DNA of 64,000 bases from the NCBI GenBank assembly GCA_036936605.1, contig JAUPFV010000005.1, positions 154,319,195 through 154,383,194 of the forward strand, read 5' to 3'. Made by a program: the position numbers and the translations under genes. Shown here piece by piece: positions 23,045-34,729 of this stretch. Positions within the stretch are counted from its first letter, which is position 1, and the number at the start of each line of letters is the position of its first letter. The notes under the pieces were generated by a model, which was not told the DNA's origin, ran no database searches, and saw only the letters and a program-made list of their open reading frames with translations. Origin of the DNA: Limnanthes douglasii subsp. nivea (Eukaryota; Streptophyta; Magnoliopsida; Brassicales; Limnanthaceae).

Positions 23045-23659
23045 GGGAAATTTCACCAAAAGTACCTACTCAACTATTATATTGCCATCTAATTCCCAAG
23101 TTTCCTTTTATTACTACTTAATACCCATCTCAACTATTAACTCATAGGTTAATACCCAACATTTTTTTAATACTCGCACTACCCTTTATCAACTATATAA
23201 GGAGAATTTTATGTTTTCTTCTCCATTCTAGCAAACTAAAACCCTAAACAAACCCATCTTTTACAGATTATCCTTTTTGAGACCAACCATGAGTCGCTCT
23301 AGGCAGCCACCAGATCTGAAAATTTCTCTCCGTCATTATCTCGAACACCTATCATCAAGGTAGAGCTAACAAAATTTCTCTCGGTCATTTTCTCAAACAC
23401 TTTAACTGCATCACCTATATAGAATGAATCTAACTTTTATTTTTTAGGTTACAATATGAAATCGGACGTTCATCTATGTTTTTGGTGGTCTGTTTCTTTC
23501 ATTATACTAGTTTCAGTAAGTACTGTCATCTACCTACTTATTTTTATATTATTTTCTTGATTTACGGGTTTAAATAGGAGTTTTCACCGTGTTTGGAAGA
23601 GGATGTGAATTGTTTGGGGTTTCAAAGCGTAGAAGATGCGAATTGTGTACAACTATTTT

Positions 23660-24720
23660 ATTAGTTTACAACGAACTCTCAGTTTCTCAATGTAAATAAC
23701 TCTCAGTTCCTCAATGTAACTCAATATAAACAACTCTCAGTTCATCAATGTAATGTAAACAACTCTTATTTCCTCGGGGTAACGTAAACAACTCTCATTT
23801 CCTCAATGTAATGTAAACAACTCGCAATTATAGTTGCAAAAAACTCTCAGATTACAGTTGCAAACAACTACGAGATTACAAATTAGTAGTAGTATATAGT
23901 TACAAACAACTCTCATAATCATTTTGCATACAACTCACATTATTTATTCACAAATAACTCATATAATCTAGTTGCAAACAACTCTTATAATCTAGTTACA
24001 AACAACTCTCATAATCATTTCGTATACAACTCCTAGAATCTAATTACAAAAAACTCTCATAATCTAGTTACAAACAAATCTTAGAATCATTTCGCATACA
24101 ACTCTCAGGATATATTTACAAACAACTCCTAGAATATAGTTACAAACAACTCCCAGAATCTAGTTACAAACAACTCCCAGGATCTAGTTACAAACAACTC
24201 TCAGAATAGATTTCGCATACAACTCTCATAATCTATTTACAAACAACTCTCAGAATCTAGTTACAACACAACTCTCAAAATCTAGTTACAACACAACTCC
24301 TAGAATCTAATTACAAACAACTCTCAGAATCTAGTTACAAACAACTCTCATAATCTAGTTACAAACAACTCTCAAAATCATTTCGTATACAACTCCCAAA
24401 ATCTATTCACAAACAACTATCATAATCTAGTTACAAACAACTCCCAGAATTTGTTTCCAAACAACTCTCGGTGTGTCTATTACAAACAACTCTCATAATA
24501 TAGTTACAAACAACTCTCAGAATCTGTTTTCAAACAACTATCGATGCGTCTGTTACAAACAACTCTCAGAATCTAGTTACAAACAACTTTCGGAATCTAT
24601 TTACAAACAACTCTCAGATTTTAGAGTCACAAAAAACTGTCAGATTATAGTTGCAAACAACTCTCAGATTAAAAAGTCACTAACAACTCTCATGTATGTT
24701 TTTCAAACAACTCTTATGTA
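23660..24720. repeat. Minisatellite block 1, unit about 24 bp
   Basis: About 40 imperfect copies of a unit like AACAACTCTCAGAATCTAGTTAC, with variants ending ATCATTTCGCATAC. Short frames in it (repeats of NNSQN or YKQLSES) are by-products of the repeat, not genes. Confidence 0.9.
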
Positions 24721-24959
24721 TGTTATTCAAACAGCTCTTAGTTTAGTACTTGTGTTGACATTGCGAATTGCTTTATCCATCGATGAAATGGAAGTTGTTT
24801 GTATGTCCTTCCCATGATTTTTTTACAACCAAGGGAATACGAATTGTTTGTATATTACTTCACTGATAGTTGTTTAAAGATAGATTAAGAGAGTTTTATG
24901 TAACTGTGAACTGAGAGTTGTTTACAAAATATCAATGCATCATAAACTTTTTACAATGA

Positions 24960-25373
24960 TCAAAATTTTATACAAAAAAAAGAGATTGCATAGCCATAAC
25001 AGGCCTCACACACTAAACACTTCCAAACAATGGCTTTTACATCGTTTGTCGTTATCTTCACCAGCTTTGACCCAAAATAGAAGGTGTATTGCTCGAACGA
25101 GAACATCTCTATAATCAAATGAATGTTTGCATAAAACTTCCTTTTCGCTAACTTCCCCTGCCGGAGGTTGAATGTCGCCTTCAATAGCATGTTAAAGGGT
25201 GTGTTTCTCTTAGCTTCAATGTGGGCAGAAGTAATATTGTTCTTTCTCAGCAGTTTTATAAGGCTCAACAATCCGGACCTGTAGAAGCTTGGTTGCGTGG
25301 TCATATTTCTTGCAAATACATAAATCAACAACTGTATAAAACAAACAACTCCCATAAGAGAACAACAACACAA
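24960..25373 (-). CDS. Hypothetical ORF inside the MULE, possible captured domain
   Basis: An open frame of 137 codons; the likely coding part is its C-terminal two-thirds. Pattern: LIKLLRKNNITSAHIEA, NTPFNMLLKATFNL, then FYFGSKLVKITTNDVKAIVW. The order 'TPF..LL..., F.FGS..L.IT..DV..I' resembles N-terminal regions of plant transposon proteins that accompany Ulp1-like proteases or plant mobile domains in MULEs. I could not identify it beyond this resemblance. There is no intact protease or transposase nearby. It may be a gene fragment carried by the element, or a pseudogene. Confidence 0.3.
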   Translation of the reverse strand: MCCCSLMGVVCFIQLLIYVFARNMTTQPSFYRSGLLSLIKLLRKNNITSAHIEAKRNTPFNMLLKATFNLRQGKLAKRKFYANIHLIIEMFSFEQYTFYFGSKLVKITTNDVKAIVWKCLVCEACYGYAISFFCIKF

Positions 25374-25862
25374 CTACATTATAGTTGCAAACAACTCTCA
25401 GATAATATAGTTGCAAACAACTCTCAGATATGTTTCCAAACACCTCTCAGTTTATGGTTGCAAACAACTTTCAGATTATAGAGTCACAAACAACTCTCAG
25501 ATTATAGAGTCACAAATAAGTCTCGTGTATTTTTTCAAACAACTCTTAGTATAGAGTTGCAAACAACTCTGAGATTATCAACTCTCATATTATAGTTGCA
25601 AACAACTCTCAGATTATAGAGTCACAAACAACTCTCGTGTATTTTTTTCAAACAACTCTCAGATTATAGTTGCAAACAACTTTCAGATATGTTTTTTCAA
25701 ACAACTCTTATGTATGTTTTTCAAACAACTCTCGTGTATTTTTTTCAAACAACTCTCAAATTATAGTTGCAAACAACTTTCAGATATGTTTTTTCAAACA
25801 ACTCTTATGTATGTTTTTCAAACAACTCTCATGTATGTTTTTCAAACAACTATCAGGTTAGT
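25370..25862. repeat. Minisatellite block 2, same unit as block 1
   Basis: Copies of AACAACTCTCAGATTATAGTTGC alternating with AACAACTCTCATGTATGTTTTTC. Same core (AACAACTCT) as block 1 and separated from it by about 650 bp containing the hypothetical ORF. Confidence 0.88.
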
Positions 25863-26409
25863 ACTAGTACTCTCATATAAACTCAAAAACTAAAATACGC
25901 ACTCACTATCCTAACTACGCGATTTCAGTTGAAATAAGAAACAAAGATCGTCAAAGAACACCAACGAGTACTTGGAAATCACCAAAGACGCAAAAAAGAG
26001 ATATTTCCCAAAATCGAGTCGTACCTACTTCCTGTAATTGGTTCTTTCTTCACCGGCCGGTGTTATCTAAACGAGAACTCCTCCAACTGTAGTTGTTTAC
26101 TTGTTTGACGGAGTAGACGATGGTGTATACTCGATAATCGGAGAAGAAAGCCAGAATTTTAGGTGAAGGTGGTTGAGGGTTTCTGGGTTGAAGAACGCAT
26201 GGAGGAAGTCGAACAATTTTTTTGGTCTAAAAAATGGTACTACTTGTTTTGGTTGTTTTAGGGGGTTTAGAAGGGGAAATAAATGGGTTTGAAGAGAAAA
26301 ATGGGTATATATAGTAGAAGTGTTTTGGTCCAATTGTTAAATGGGGGTACCAAGTATCACCCTCCAGATTTTTGGTACTAGTTGAGTGGTATTTACTGGT
26401 ACTTTTTTC

Positions 26410-26418
26410 TTTTATTAA
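26410..26418. repeat. 9-bp target site duplication, right (TTTTATTAA)
   Basis: Matches 23036-23044. Confidence 0.7.
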
Positions 26419-26801
26419 TGGGTCTAATGGGTTTCAGGCGTTGGGCTTGTGAAATTAAAAGTTGGCCCACAAACTTGGTTTTTTCCATTATACCAATTAA
26501 GATAATTCACCCTATAAAAAATCGTTTAGAGAACATTTAATAGGGATGAAGCATTTACTGCTGAAATATGACTTTCTATCTTTAAACATTTACGTAAGCA
26601 CCTCATATATATCTCTACTTTATACCTAACATAAAATTCTCTTTTCTATTTTACTAAATAGCCCCTCGAATAAAATTTATCTATATTAGAACTCATCTCA
26701 AGTCATGTCGTCTTATTTAGTTGATTAAAAAAGTGAAAATAATCATTTGAGTGATAACTCTCATATTGTATTCGAGAAGTTTAAGAAGTCATTTAGTATG
26801 T
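26419..26801. other. Spacer between MULE and hAT MITE, no gene
   Basis: AT-rich sequence with no coding potential or recognisable repeat. Confidence 0.4.
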
Positions 26802-26809
26802 CTCTTAAT

Positions 26810-27446
26810 TAGGGGTGAGCAAAAACCGAAAAAAACCGAACCGACCGACCAAACCAAACCGAAATTTGTCGGTTTGGTCGGTCTAAAAATAATAATATTC
26901 GGTTTCGGTTTTAAAATTTCAAACCGAAATAAATTTGGTCGGTTTTCGATTTTTCGGAAAGAGGAACCGAATATAACCGAAACCGGCCGAAGTTATATAT
27001 AGGTTTATACCACTTCCACAACTACTCAGTCATTTGTCCTAGTGGTCCTATATGAATATTTAAACTACTTGTGGCATGGGGGAATGGGTTCGAACCCCAG
27101 AAGTGTCTTTTTAAGTCGTAAATTTAAACTGTAAGTCGACTTTCATTATTTAACTCCAAAATCGTATCATTCCGTTTTATATATTTTTTTTTTGCAATTT
27201 TCTTTTTAAATTCTTCAACTAAAAAAATAATTCGAAAAAAACCGGATCGAACCGAACCAAACTGCACCGAACCACACCGACCAAACGGACCAAACCGCAC
27301 CTCTGAAAACCGAAACCGAAAAACCGAAACCGAAAAAAACCGATTTTTTTATTACTGAATCGGTTTAATAATATACAAACCGAATTATTTCGGTTCGGTT
27401 TAAAAATTTATAAAAAATCGACCGAACCGACCGAATCTCACACCTA
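26810..27446. mobile_element. hAT-type MITE, 637 bp, with 8-bp target duplication
   Basis: Ends TAGGGGTGAG and, inverted, TAGGTGTGAG (one mismatch in ten). Flanked by a perfect 8-bp duplication CTCTTAAT at 26802-26809 and 27447-27454. Both flanks inside the element are rich in AACCGAAA/CCGAACCGA and their complements, so the ends can pair over longer stretches. No transposase. An 8-bp duplication with a TAGGG-type end is the hAT signature. A tRNA-like promoter pair lies inside (27011-27110). Confidence 0.85.
27034..27097 (+). other. SINE-like internal Pol III promoter (A and B boxes)
   Basis: A-box-like TTGTCCTAGTGGT (27034-27046) followed at suitable distance by a perfect B box GGTTCGAACCC (27087-27097). 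The surrounding sequence does not fold into a proper tRNA: the acceptor partner CACTTCC lies too far upstream of the A box. This is therefore a tRNA-derived SINE head or relic inside the MITE, not a tRNA gene. Confidence 0.5.
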
Positions 27447-27454
27447 CTCTTAAT

Positions 27455-30400
27455 CGTCATTAAAAGTGATAGCAAGTAATTTGTTGCTTCTTTAATTAGG
27501 TTGGTACAGAGGGACAAAAATGAAGATTCATTCATGTGTGAAGACTCAATACACTAGATCATAGTAGCTCAAAATTTTCAACGTGTTAGCTATTTTATTT
27601 TTATATTGTACGACTTGCTTTTACGTGCATGTTTAAAGTTTTTAGATCGATATTGTAAATTTTTTAAATAACAGACAATATTCTTATAAATTTTAGATCA
27701 TCTCATTGCAAGACTCATTATTAATTATAAAATTCTGAGGAGTTCAAACCTACAGGTGTCACAGGAGTTCAAAGCTACAAGTGTCACACACTTTCTTTTG
27801 GGATAATCTAATAATGGTCACTTCATATTCACCTTTATTGTTCAAGGCACTCAACTCGTAATGTATGGTTAATGCAATAATTTTCTTGATAAGTAGATTA
27901 ATTAAACCTCTGTCCCATCTGAGATTGTTAAATATTTTGGCATGCCTAAATATTCATTTCATTTCGGGGTTTTTTAATTTGTATAGTTGTTTGGCTTCAA
28001 AATTTTGTAAAAAACAATATATAAGATCTTATGCCTTGATTATTGTATATGCCTCATCTTGCATGCTAAAATATCATATCTTGACCAATTATTGAGTGAG
28101 ATGTCCCAAAATATTTGGCTTTAAAAAAAAATTCATATGGAAGAAGGTCTAGAATACGATATGATGTCCCTTGAAGTACATCACATTTTTCTTACCGTCA
28201 ACCACCAGTGTGATGTCCAATTTATTTAGTGATAAATATCATTTTTTGTGTTAATAAGAATTTTACTAGCATAATAATCCACCTATGGGGTTCGGTTCTC
28301 TTCTTTAATGAGCACAACATTGATGACATGGTCAGAAACAGTTAAATAAACATATAATGATTCTGCATATTGGATTTAATAGAATTTTTGTATATGCTAA
28401 ACATTATTTTATCATATTGAAAGTGATGATGTATTCGGTCAACTATTAGAACCTACCTACACCTTTCAAAGAATAAAAAAATGAAAATATTTATCGAAGA
28501 GCCTGAAAATGAATAGGTTAAGAGAATCTAATCGCCTAATAAAAATATGAACTTCTTTGATAGTCCACGATAAAACTATGTGAGGAAAATATAAATTTGA
28601 AAAAGAAAAAAAGGAATCACCTCGTGAATTATTAAAACTACTTGTATGTTTGGGTCAGAATCTATGTACTCGTCATATCTTTTGGATACAATCATTATCT
28701 TTGTATTCATTAGGTTGGTTGTATACTCACTTTGACCGAGTTTGGTCATGTCATTCCTATGAGGGGTTCTGCCTTTCTATTATGCTTGATAAACCTCAAT
28801 AATTATCTATAATCATTCAGATTTAGTATTTCTTGCTTAAGTTTCAGTAGGTCTAAGCTTTGTTATGAAACCCATACAATATTACCCATGTAGTTACATA
28901 TTGCATACATCAAATTTAGATAGTGGAAGTTTATGTAGCTTTTATCTTATCATAAACAATGGTAATATTATAGTAAGTTTTGTATATGTTTGTTTGTCAA
29001 AATAATTGATTTTCTTGGCCTCATGTTATTGTGTTTAAAGTTAAAATAATATTTATTAATAGCTCAATCTGAGTTAGTGATGGCTGGATGACTCTTTAGA
29101 TTTATTAGATAATATGAAATTATTTGATCAAGGTCATCATCTCCTCTATTTTTGGGATTTTTTATATGTTCACCCAAAGTATCCAGAATCTCATTGAATG
29201 TGTTTGTCTTTTTTTTAATACGACATATGTAAAACAAACCCAAATGTAATCTTTAAAGATAATAGTATATGTTATCACATAGTTATTGCTATATTGTAGA
29301 TAAAGATAATGTTTTCATCGAGTTTGGTATACATTCATTTGAAAAAATAAATGTTTGGTTTGGCATCATGTTATCATGTCTAAGGTTCATATAACATTTA
29401 TTACTAACTATATTTGAATCTATGATGGTCAGATGAATATTTTTATTTTGAAAACGATATGAGAGTGTTGATTAGCATTTCTCTGGATCTTATTTTTTTA
29501 ATATGTTATCCTAGTTGTGCCAAACCCCTCAAAATATGTTTGTTAATTTTTCAATATGTCATATATTAAATTACCCTAGATTCATCCTTATCTTTAATAA
29601 TAACAGGAACAACATATTGCTTTACTATAATCTTCAATGTTATTTTCCACAATCATTATTTTTTAGTATAGTCTTGTAAATTTCATTGAGACTGTAAGGA
29701 ATGATCTTAAAACAATCTAATTCTCCTGAAATGATAATACTTTATAAAAATTAGTCATGCAACTAGATCCAATGTACGTCAAATAGACAATTAGTCTCAT
29801 GATGAATCTAGTTGAACCATGTGAGGATAAACTTAACAACCGATTAAAATTAGCGAAATCGAGCAACTTGTTATAAAATTTCTCGATATGAAATTTAGAA
29901 TATCACATTCTGTTTAACCATTTATATTTATTGAACTTTTATGGAAATTTTCTCTATAAGACCTTTAGAATGAAAAAGGAGCGGACTATTGAATATCTAA
30001 AGCTCATAATTATTAATGAGTCAGTCTTCACAATACACGGTCGATTTGGATTTGTATGAGGATTTTATGCAACACACTTTGAGAAGCGGAGATCAAATTG
30101 GGAAAGATAATGTCTATTGAGACGCTCTACGTTCATATTCAAAATCAGTATTATATCATGCTTACTTTTTTAATAGCATTGATAATGATGAGACCGACAC
30201 GTATTTTGCAACAAATACTTTCGCGATACATTGTGGCACTTATTGCTTAGGCTGGTTGTGTCTGATGCATCATGTCGCTTATTACTGTACATATAATCCT
30301 CAGTCTGTAGACTTCTAAATGTGATACATGGGACCTAAGATTCCTAATAGCATCCATCAAGTTTTAAATATTGACAAATGTTATCATATGAGAGTGTCAA

Positions 30401-31420
30401 CATCTATCAGCGTGTTATTATGTATTTAATAAATTAAGTCTTTGAAAACTAGTTCATTTTTAATTCACCATTGTTGATACAATTAAGTTTTACCTATATC
30501 CTTAAGTATGAATTCAAGAATTTGTGTTTTATAAAAAATGATCATAACATTATACGGTTTGTTTAGCATGGTTCTATGGGTGTATCTAGATGATATTCAT
30601 ATATGTCATGACATACACTAAAACATAAAATAAAGTTTAGTTTGGTGATAAATATTTTCTAATATTTACTATATGTCTGGAGTTCGAAGTTTATAAGACT
30701 TAAAAAAATTTCTCTATTTTTTCGTTTTTTTTTTCGATTTTGTTCGCTTTCAATCCTATTTTTCGCCTATAATCTTAAAATCTATAAATTTTCTAAAATA
30801 TTTTACAAATAGTATGATTGAAATATTCTCCAATAATTTGCAAATATTCTCCAATTGTATCCATAAATCTTATGCTAAAAAAACCCAATCATTTTTAAAA
30901 GTCGTTGTTGTTCGGAGGTATCCACAAATCATTTCTAATTTATTGCTCTTTATCTTCAATTTTAGCTCATGTTTTCTCAAAATAAAAAATATTTATGTTA
31001 GGATTAATAATTCAAGTGTTTGATGAGTTAGGGTTGTTTATATGTTGATAATAGTTAGATTTTTTTTAATAATATAAGTAATTCAAGTGCTTCGAGCTGA
31101 ATATGGACTTGGATGTTCACTATTGATTTAATTTCTCTTAGACGTTTACTATTGTTTTAGTTTGGATGTTTGGATATTAGTAATTCAAGTTCTTTCAACC
31201 AACCCGGGGCTTGGATGTTACTGCTAAATAATAGTTATTTTAGTAATTCAAGTGCTTTTAATGAATGAATGATTTAGTTTACGTTATGTTATAATAATGA
31301 TTTTGGTTGGAGTTTTATTTAATTGTCCTATCTTTAACAAATCATTTGATTTGATTTTTAAAATGATATTTTTCAAGTTTTTTAGACATACTCCTAGATT
31401 TTCCGAAGTCTAATATTTTT
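27455..31420. other. 4-kb AT-rich stretch, no gene recognised
   Basis: No frame longer than about 75 codons and no recognisable domain on either strand. It contains two diverged copies of a 290-bp sequence (28970-29260 and 29305-29600). The rest looks like strongly decayed transposon sequence. Confidence 0.4.
28970..29600. repeat. Old tandem duplication, unit about 300 bp
   Basis: Two adjacent, diverged copies share the same order of landmarks: GGCCTCATGTTATTGTGT / GGCATCATGTTATCATGT, then GATGGCTGGATGA / GATGGTCAGATGA, then a TTTTTAATA CGACATATG / TTTTTCAATATGTCATAT block. Divergence appears to be about a third. Origin unknown. Confidence 0.6.
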
Positions 31421-31424
31421 ATTA

Positions 31425-32590
31425 TTGAAAATGAATCAACTCAGGGACCATCCAAAGAACCTTCTTCAATTTTTTTCATTAAGTGATATATTATCTTCGA
31501 ATACTATATTAAAAAGGATATTTGGAGTTAGATCCTGAAAATAGAACTCAAAATCTTAAGTATCATCCAAATGATCAAGTTGAGATAAGTAGACTTTAAC
31601 TTGTAAATAGATCGACTAAACCAAATATTACTGAATATCCTCAAATATATATTGGTGATATGAAGAATTCTTGTAATAATGGTTGGTATAAAGCCTATGA
31701 CTGGTTGGAATATAGTATAACGGAAAATGTTATGTTTTGTTTGTTAGGTTACTTGTGCTACAATTGTATTAGTAATTCTACATTTATGATTGGTTAGTTT
31801 CATGGTTGGAATCTAAAGAAAAAGTTGAATATAAGTGTTGCCAAAATCAATAGTCATCAGAGAAGGTGTGACAAATCATGTTTGGATTTTATGAAGAAAA
31901 AACAAAGTATTGAATCTTCATTTGTAAAAAATAATACAAAAGCATAAGTTGATGATCAGCATCACTTAAAGCAGTCAAGTTTCGTTTTAGAAGTGGAATG
32001 GTGTTTATGGCACATAATGAGGGTGAAGTTCTATTTATAAAGCAACTTTTTAAGAATTTATTGAAGCTTTAAAGAGAAACAATAACATAATAGCAAAAGC
32101 ATTTAAAAGCGATTGAGGAAGTTGTAAGATTATTTGTCCTATTAGTCAAAAAGAGCTTGTGGATGCATGTGCTAATGAAAGTGTTGGTGGTCGATTTACA
32201 CCGGAAAATGTTGAGTCGGTGTGGCATGTTTGACTCCTTATCCTTCAATTTCAGTATTTTGAACTAAATTATTTGTTTAGCCATATGCCTTTGAGGATAC
32301 TAGTGATGATAAGAAGATGTGTAGTTAATTTGAAACTTATGTTGAGAGTGTCATGATGGATGATAAATTTTCCAATTTGAAATTTATTTCATTTCTATGC
32401 ACGACTCCTATTCGTAGAGAAAAAAAACACAAAACAGTGGATTTGTGTACACAATTTTGAAGTTAGCTTTGTCAAATATTGAGCGAGTGATTTTTGGAAT
32501 GAAAGGTGTGATGAATGAGTTGAGAAATCAAATGTCTAATTCGTAATTTAATACAATCGATAATGTTTAGTGATATTTGTAGAGAAAAAA
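31425..32590 (+). pseudogene. hAT-like transposase pseudogene (TTF/MYM zinc-finger type)
   Basis: Plus-strand, heavily mutated relative of plant 'TTF-type zinc finger/HAT dimerisation' proteins, including the zinc finger MYM-type 1-like annotations. The N-terminal part has LKYHPNDQVEI, EYPQIYIGD, a WLEYSITENVMFCLLGYL stretch (near 31480-31760) and NSHQRRCDKSC. A DUF4371-like segment follows (IICPISQKELVDACANES, near 32130). The C-terminal hAT dimerisation region (32320-32560) shows VMMDDKFSNLKFISF and IFGMKGVMNELRNQM. The catalytic middle is missing between about 32240 and 32320. Stops occur throughout. No terminal repeats were found. Confidence 0.65.
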
Positions 32591-32599
32591 CTTTTTTGA

Positions 32600-33114
32600 T
32601 ACCATCAATAATCTAAATATATATCAATTACTTACCACGACAATAAAATGCATTTACACTTGAACCAAAAATAATTTTGAAACATTAAGTATATTTTTGC
32701 CCCGTAATATTTTGAGTGTTCATTTTTTTCTTAATTGTTCTAGTTAATATTATCGGTATGTCTTTTGTTTTAATTAATTTTAGTCTTAGATATGGCCCTA
32801 AATTATTTTTTATGGAACTTCGTTCAGCATAATTGTTTTTACTCGTATAGAAACAATCGTAAGATTAAAAAGTTTGTTTCGTGAATATCAGATCTAACTT
32901 ATTTTCAAAATGTGTTTAGAACTATAGCTCTGAAATGGTCACGATAATAATAATTAAGCCAATAGATCAAATGTTTTTTTTTTCTGATACAAAATAGAGT
33001 AGAACAGAATTCAAAACTATCTTCAGACAAAGTTATGTATCCAGTAAAGTCTGGAGGCTAAGGTGGACCTCATCATCCGAGGCAGACTAATAGTAGTTAT
33101 TTATTTTTTTACCT
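32600..33114. other. 3' flank of the second AAA-ATPase, no gene
   Basis: AT-rich. Includes the probable 3' UTR of the minus-strand gene ending at 33115. Nothing else seen. Confidence 0.4.
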
Positions 33115-34729
33115 TTAGACTTTAGACTGGCCGTTTCCTTGGACCAACCCTCTTCTACCTCTACCACCGTTTCTTTTCTTTCGAAATTTTTTACTTTTCT
33201 TCGATCTGTCGTCACCGTCGTCATCGTCACTCCTACAAGTCTCCTTTGGGCAACCTTTGATCTTTTCTTTACTCTCAAGGAACTTAACAAGCCCTTGCAT
33301 AACAATGTCCGTATTTTCATCCTTCATGAGTTCTTCGGCTAATTCAGCTGGAGTAACTTCTGTTCTCTCAATTAAACCTTCTATTTCTCCATAAAGACGA
33401 TGGTTTATCGCGTCATCCCCTAGATAATTCGAAGCCAAGATCTTAAAACCGTTGACACTACAATAAGACAAGTGAATGTGCATGTCCATTCGACCTGGAC
33501 GTAGCAATGCTGGGTCGAGATGGTCTTTGTGGTTAGTGGTGAATACAATGATTCGCTCATCTCCGCAACTCGACCATAGACCGTCAATGAAGTTTAATAT
33601 ACCCGAGAGCGTCAACTGTAACGTTTACATAATATAAGTTAAATCGCAGTCGAACTTAATAAGACTATTACTAATAGTATGTCTGGTTTGGACCCGAACT
33701 AACACAAATTTATACACAACGGAAAAACAGAGTTGCTACCTCAGATGATGAATCCTGATGATCATATCCACTCTGTCGATCTTTCGTCTCAGCACTACAA
33801 TCGATGTCTTCAATCACTAGAATCGACCGATTATTAGTAGACAAGAACAATCTCTTTAAATCACCATTACTATACACACTGGTGAGCTCCAAATCATACA
33901 CATCAAACTTCAAGTAATTAGCCATAGCCGCAATCAAACTTGATTTACCTGTTCCAGGTGGCCCATACAACAAGTAACCCCTTTTCCACGCCTTACCTAC
34001 TTTTTTATAAAAATCTTTTCTTCTCACAAACAGCTCCAAATCGTCAACAATCGTTTTCTTTAGATCCAAATCCATGGCCAACGTATCAAAGGTCGACGGA
34101 TGGTCCAGATTGACCGATCCCCACAACCCACCTGCATCATCGTTGTTGTAAGAAAGAATGTCGCGACTGAATAGTTTCACTTGTTTTGCTTCTCGTTTGA
34201 TCATATCTGACTTCGCTAACAAGTAAGGTAAATAGGAGGCGACTATTTTTTCCTTATACTTTTTCTTGAAATTAAGCTCGAAAAATTTCTTATCTTGCAA
34301 TCGCTCGTTCTCAACAAACACGAGTTTCCACTTCAACTCGATTTGTTTCTCGTAAACATCTACAATCTCTTCACCTTTTTCGATCTCTAGACTGATCTGA
34401 TTCTGTCGTGGAGTTTTTCCAACTTTAATCCTCTCAGATTTTGGACTTATTTTAGTCCGGAGATAGATTTCTGCCGCTTCAAACACCTGATTCCGTGTTA
34501 CTCCAATAAACTCATCTACCACAAGAGTGACATATTTAGATCGAGGAGCAAAAATATTTCGAAGCATGTCAGTTATGTATGACATGAGCTTTGCTGGAAT
34601 GAGATCGGCGGCCACTGAATGGAGTAGAATCATCGACCCATAGGTGGAAAAAAAAGTTGTTGCTGCTTTCGAGATTTCTGATGGACTAAAAATGGCTAAT
34701 TGCTTGGTGATTGAGCTTGATAGCTTCAT
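33115..34729 (-). CDS. BCS1/AATP1-type AAA-ATPase paralogue, spliced (exons 34729-33740 and 33615-33115)
   Basis: Predicted 496-residue paralogue of the gene at 343-1957. The domain plan is the same: N-terminal plant AAA-ATPase domain with VTLVVDEFIGVTRNQVF, Walker A GPPGTGKS at residues 256-263, Walker B ILVIEDID, and DPALLRPGRMDMHIHL in exon 2. The intron (33739-33616, 124 bp, gtagcaac...gttacag) is at the same phase-0 position, just before LTLSGILN. The C-terminal tail is again basic (KKSKKFRKKRNGGRGRRG) but differs in sequence, the usual fastest-evolving part. The start at 34729 matches the paralogue's N-terminal pattern KQ(F/L)xxFxPSEIS. All catalytic motifs are intact. It is probably a functional ATPase with a membrane-anchored N-terminus; its client is unknown. 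Confidence 0.93.

Larger units (their letters stand above)
23045..26409. mobile_element. Mutator-like (MULE) non-autonomous element, 3.37 kb
   Basis: Bounded by a perfect 9-bp direct repeat (TTTTATTAA). The left end starts GGGAAATTTCACC and continues AAAAGTACC then ACTCAACTA. The right end, read inverted, starts GAAAAAAGTACC and also reaches ACTCAACTA. The inverted ends are imperfect and offset by about 10 bp, but share those two blocks. There is no transposase. The interior holds two minisatellite blocks, a short minus-strand ORF (24960-25373) and AT-rich filler. The 9-bp duplication favours MULE over hAT (8 bp) or CACTA (3 bp). Confidence 0.65.

Noticed and set aside
24473..24817. 114-codon frame with repeated YKQLSES-like peptides
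   Set aside because: It is produced by the 24-bp minisatellite in a frame free of stops and has no start context or homology.
27011..27110. Possible tRNA gene
   Set aside because: A and B boxes are present, but the acceptor and D arms do not fit a cloverleaf. A SINE-type relic is more likely.
33139..33342. Plus-strand 67-codon frame
   Set aside because: Antisense shadow of the second AAA-ATPase exon 2.
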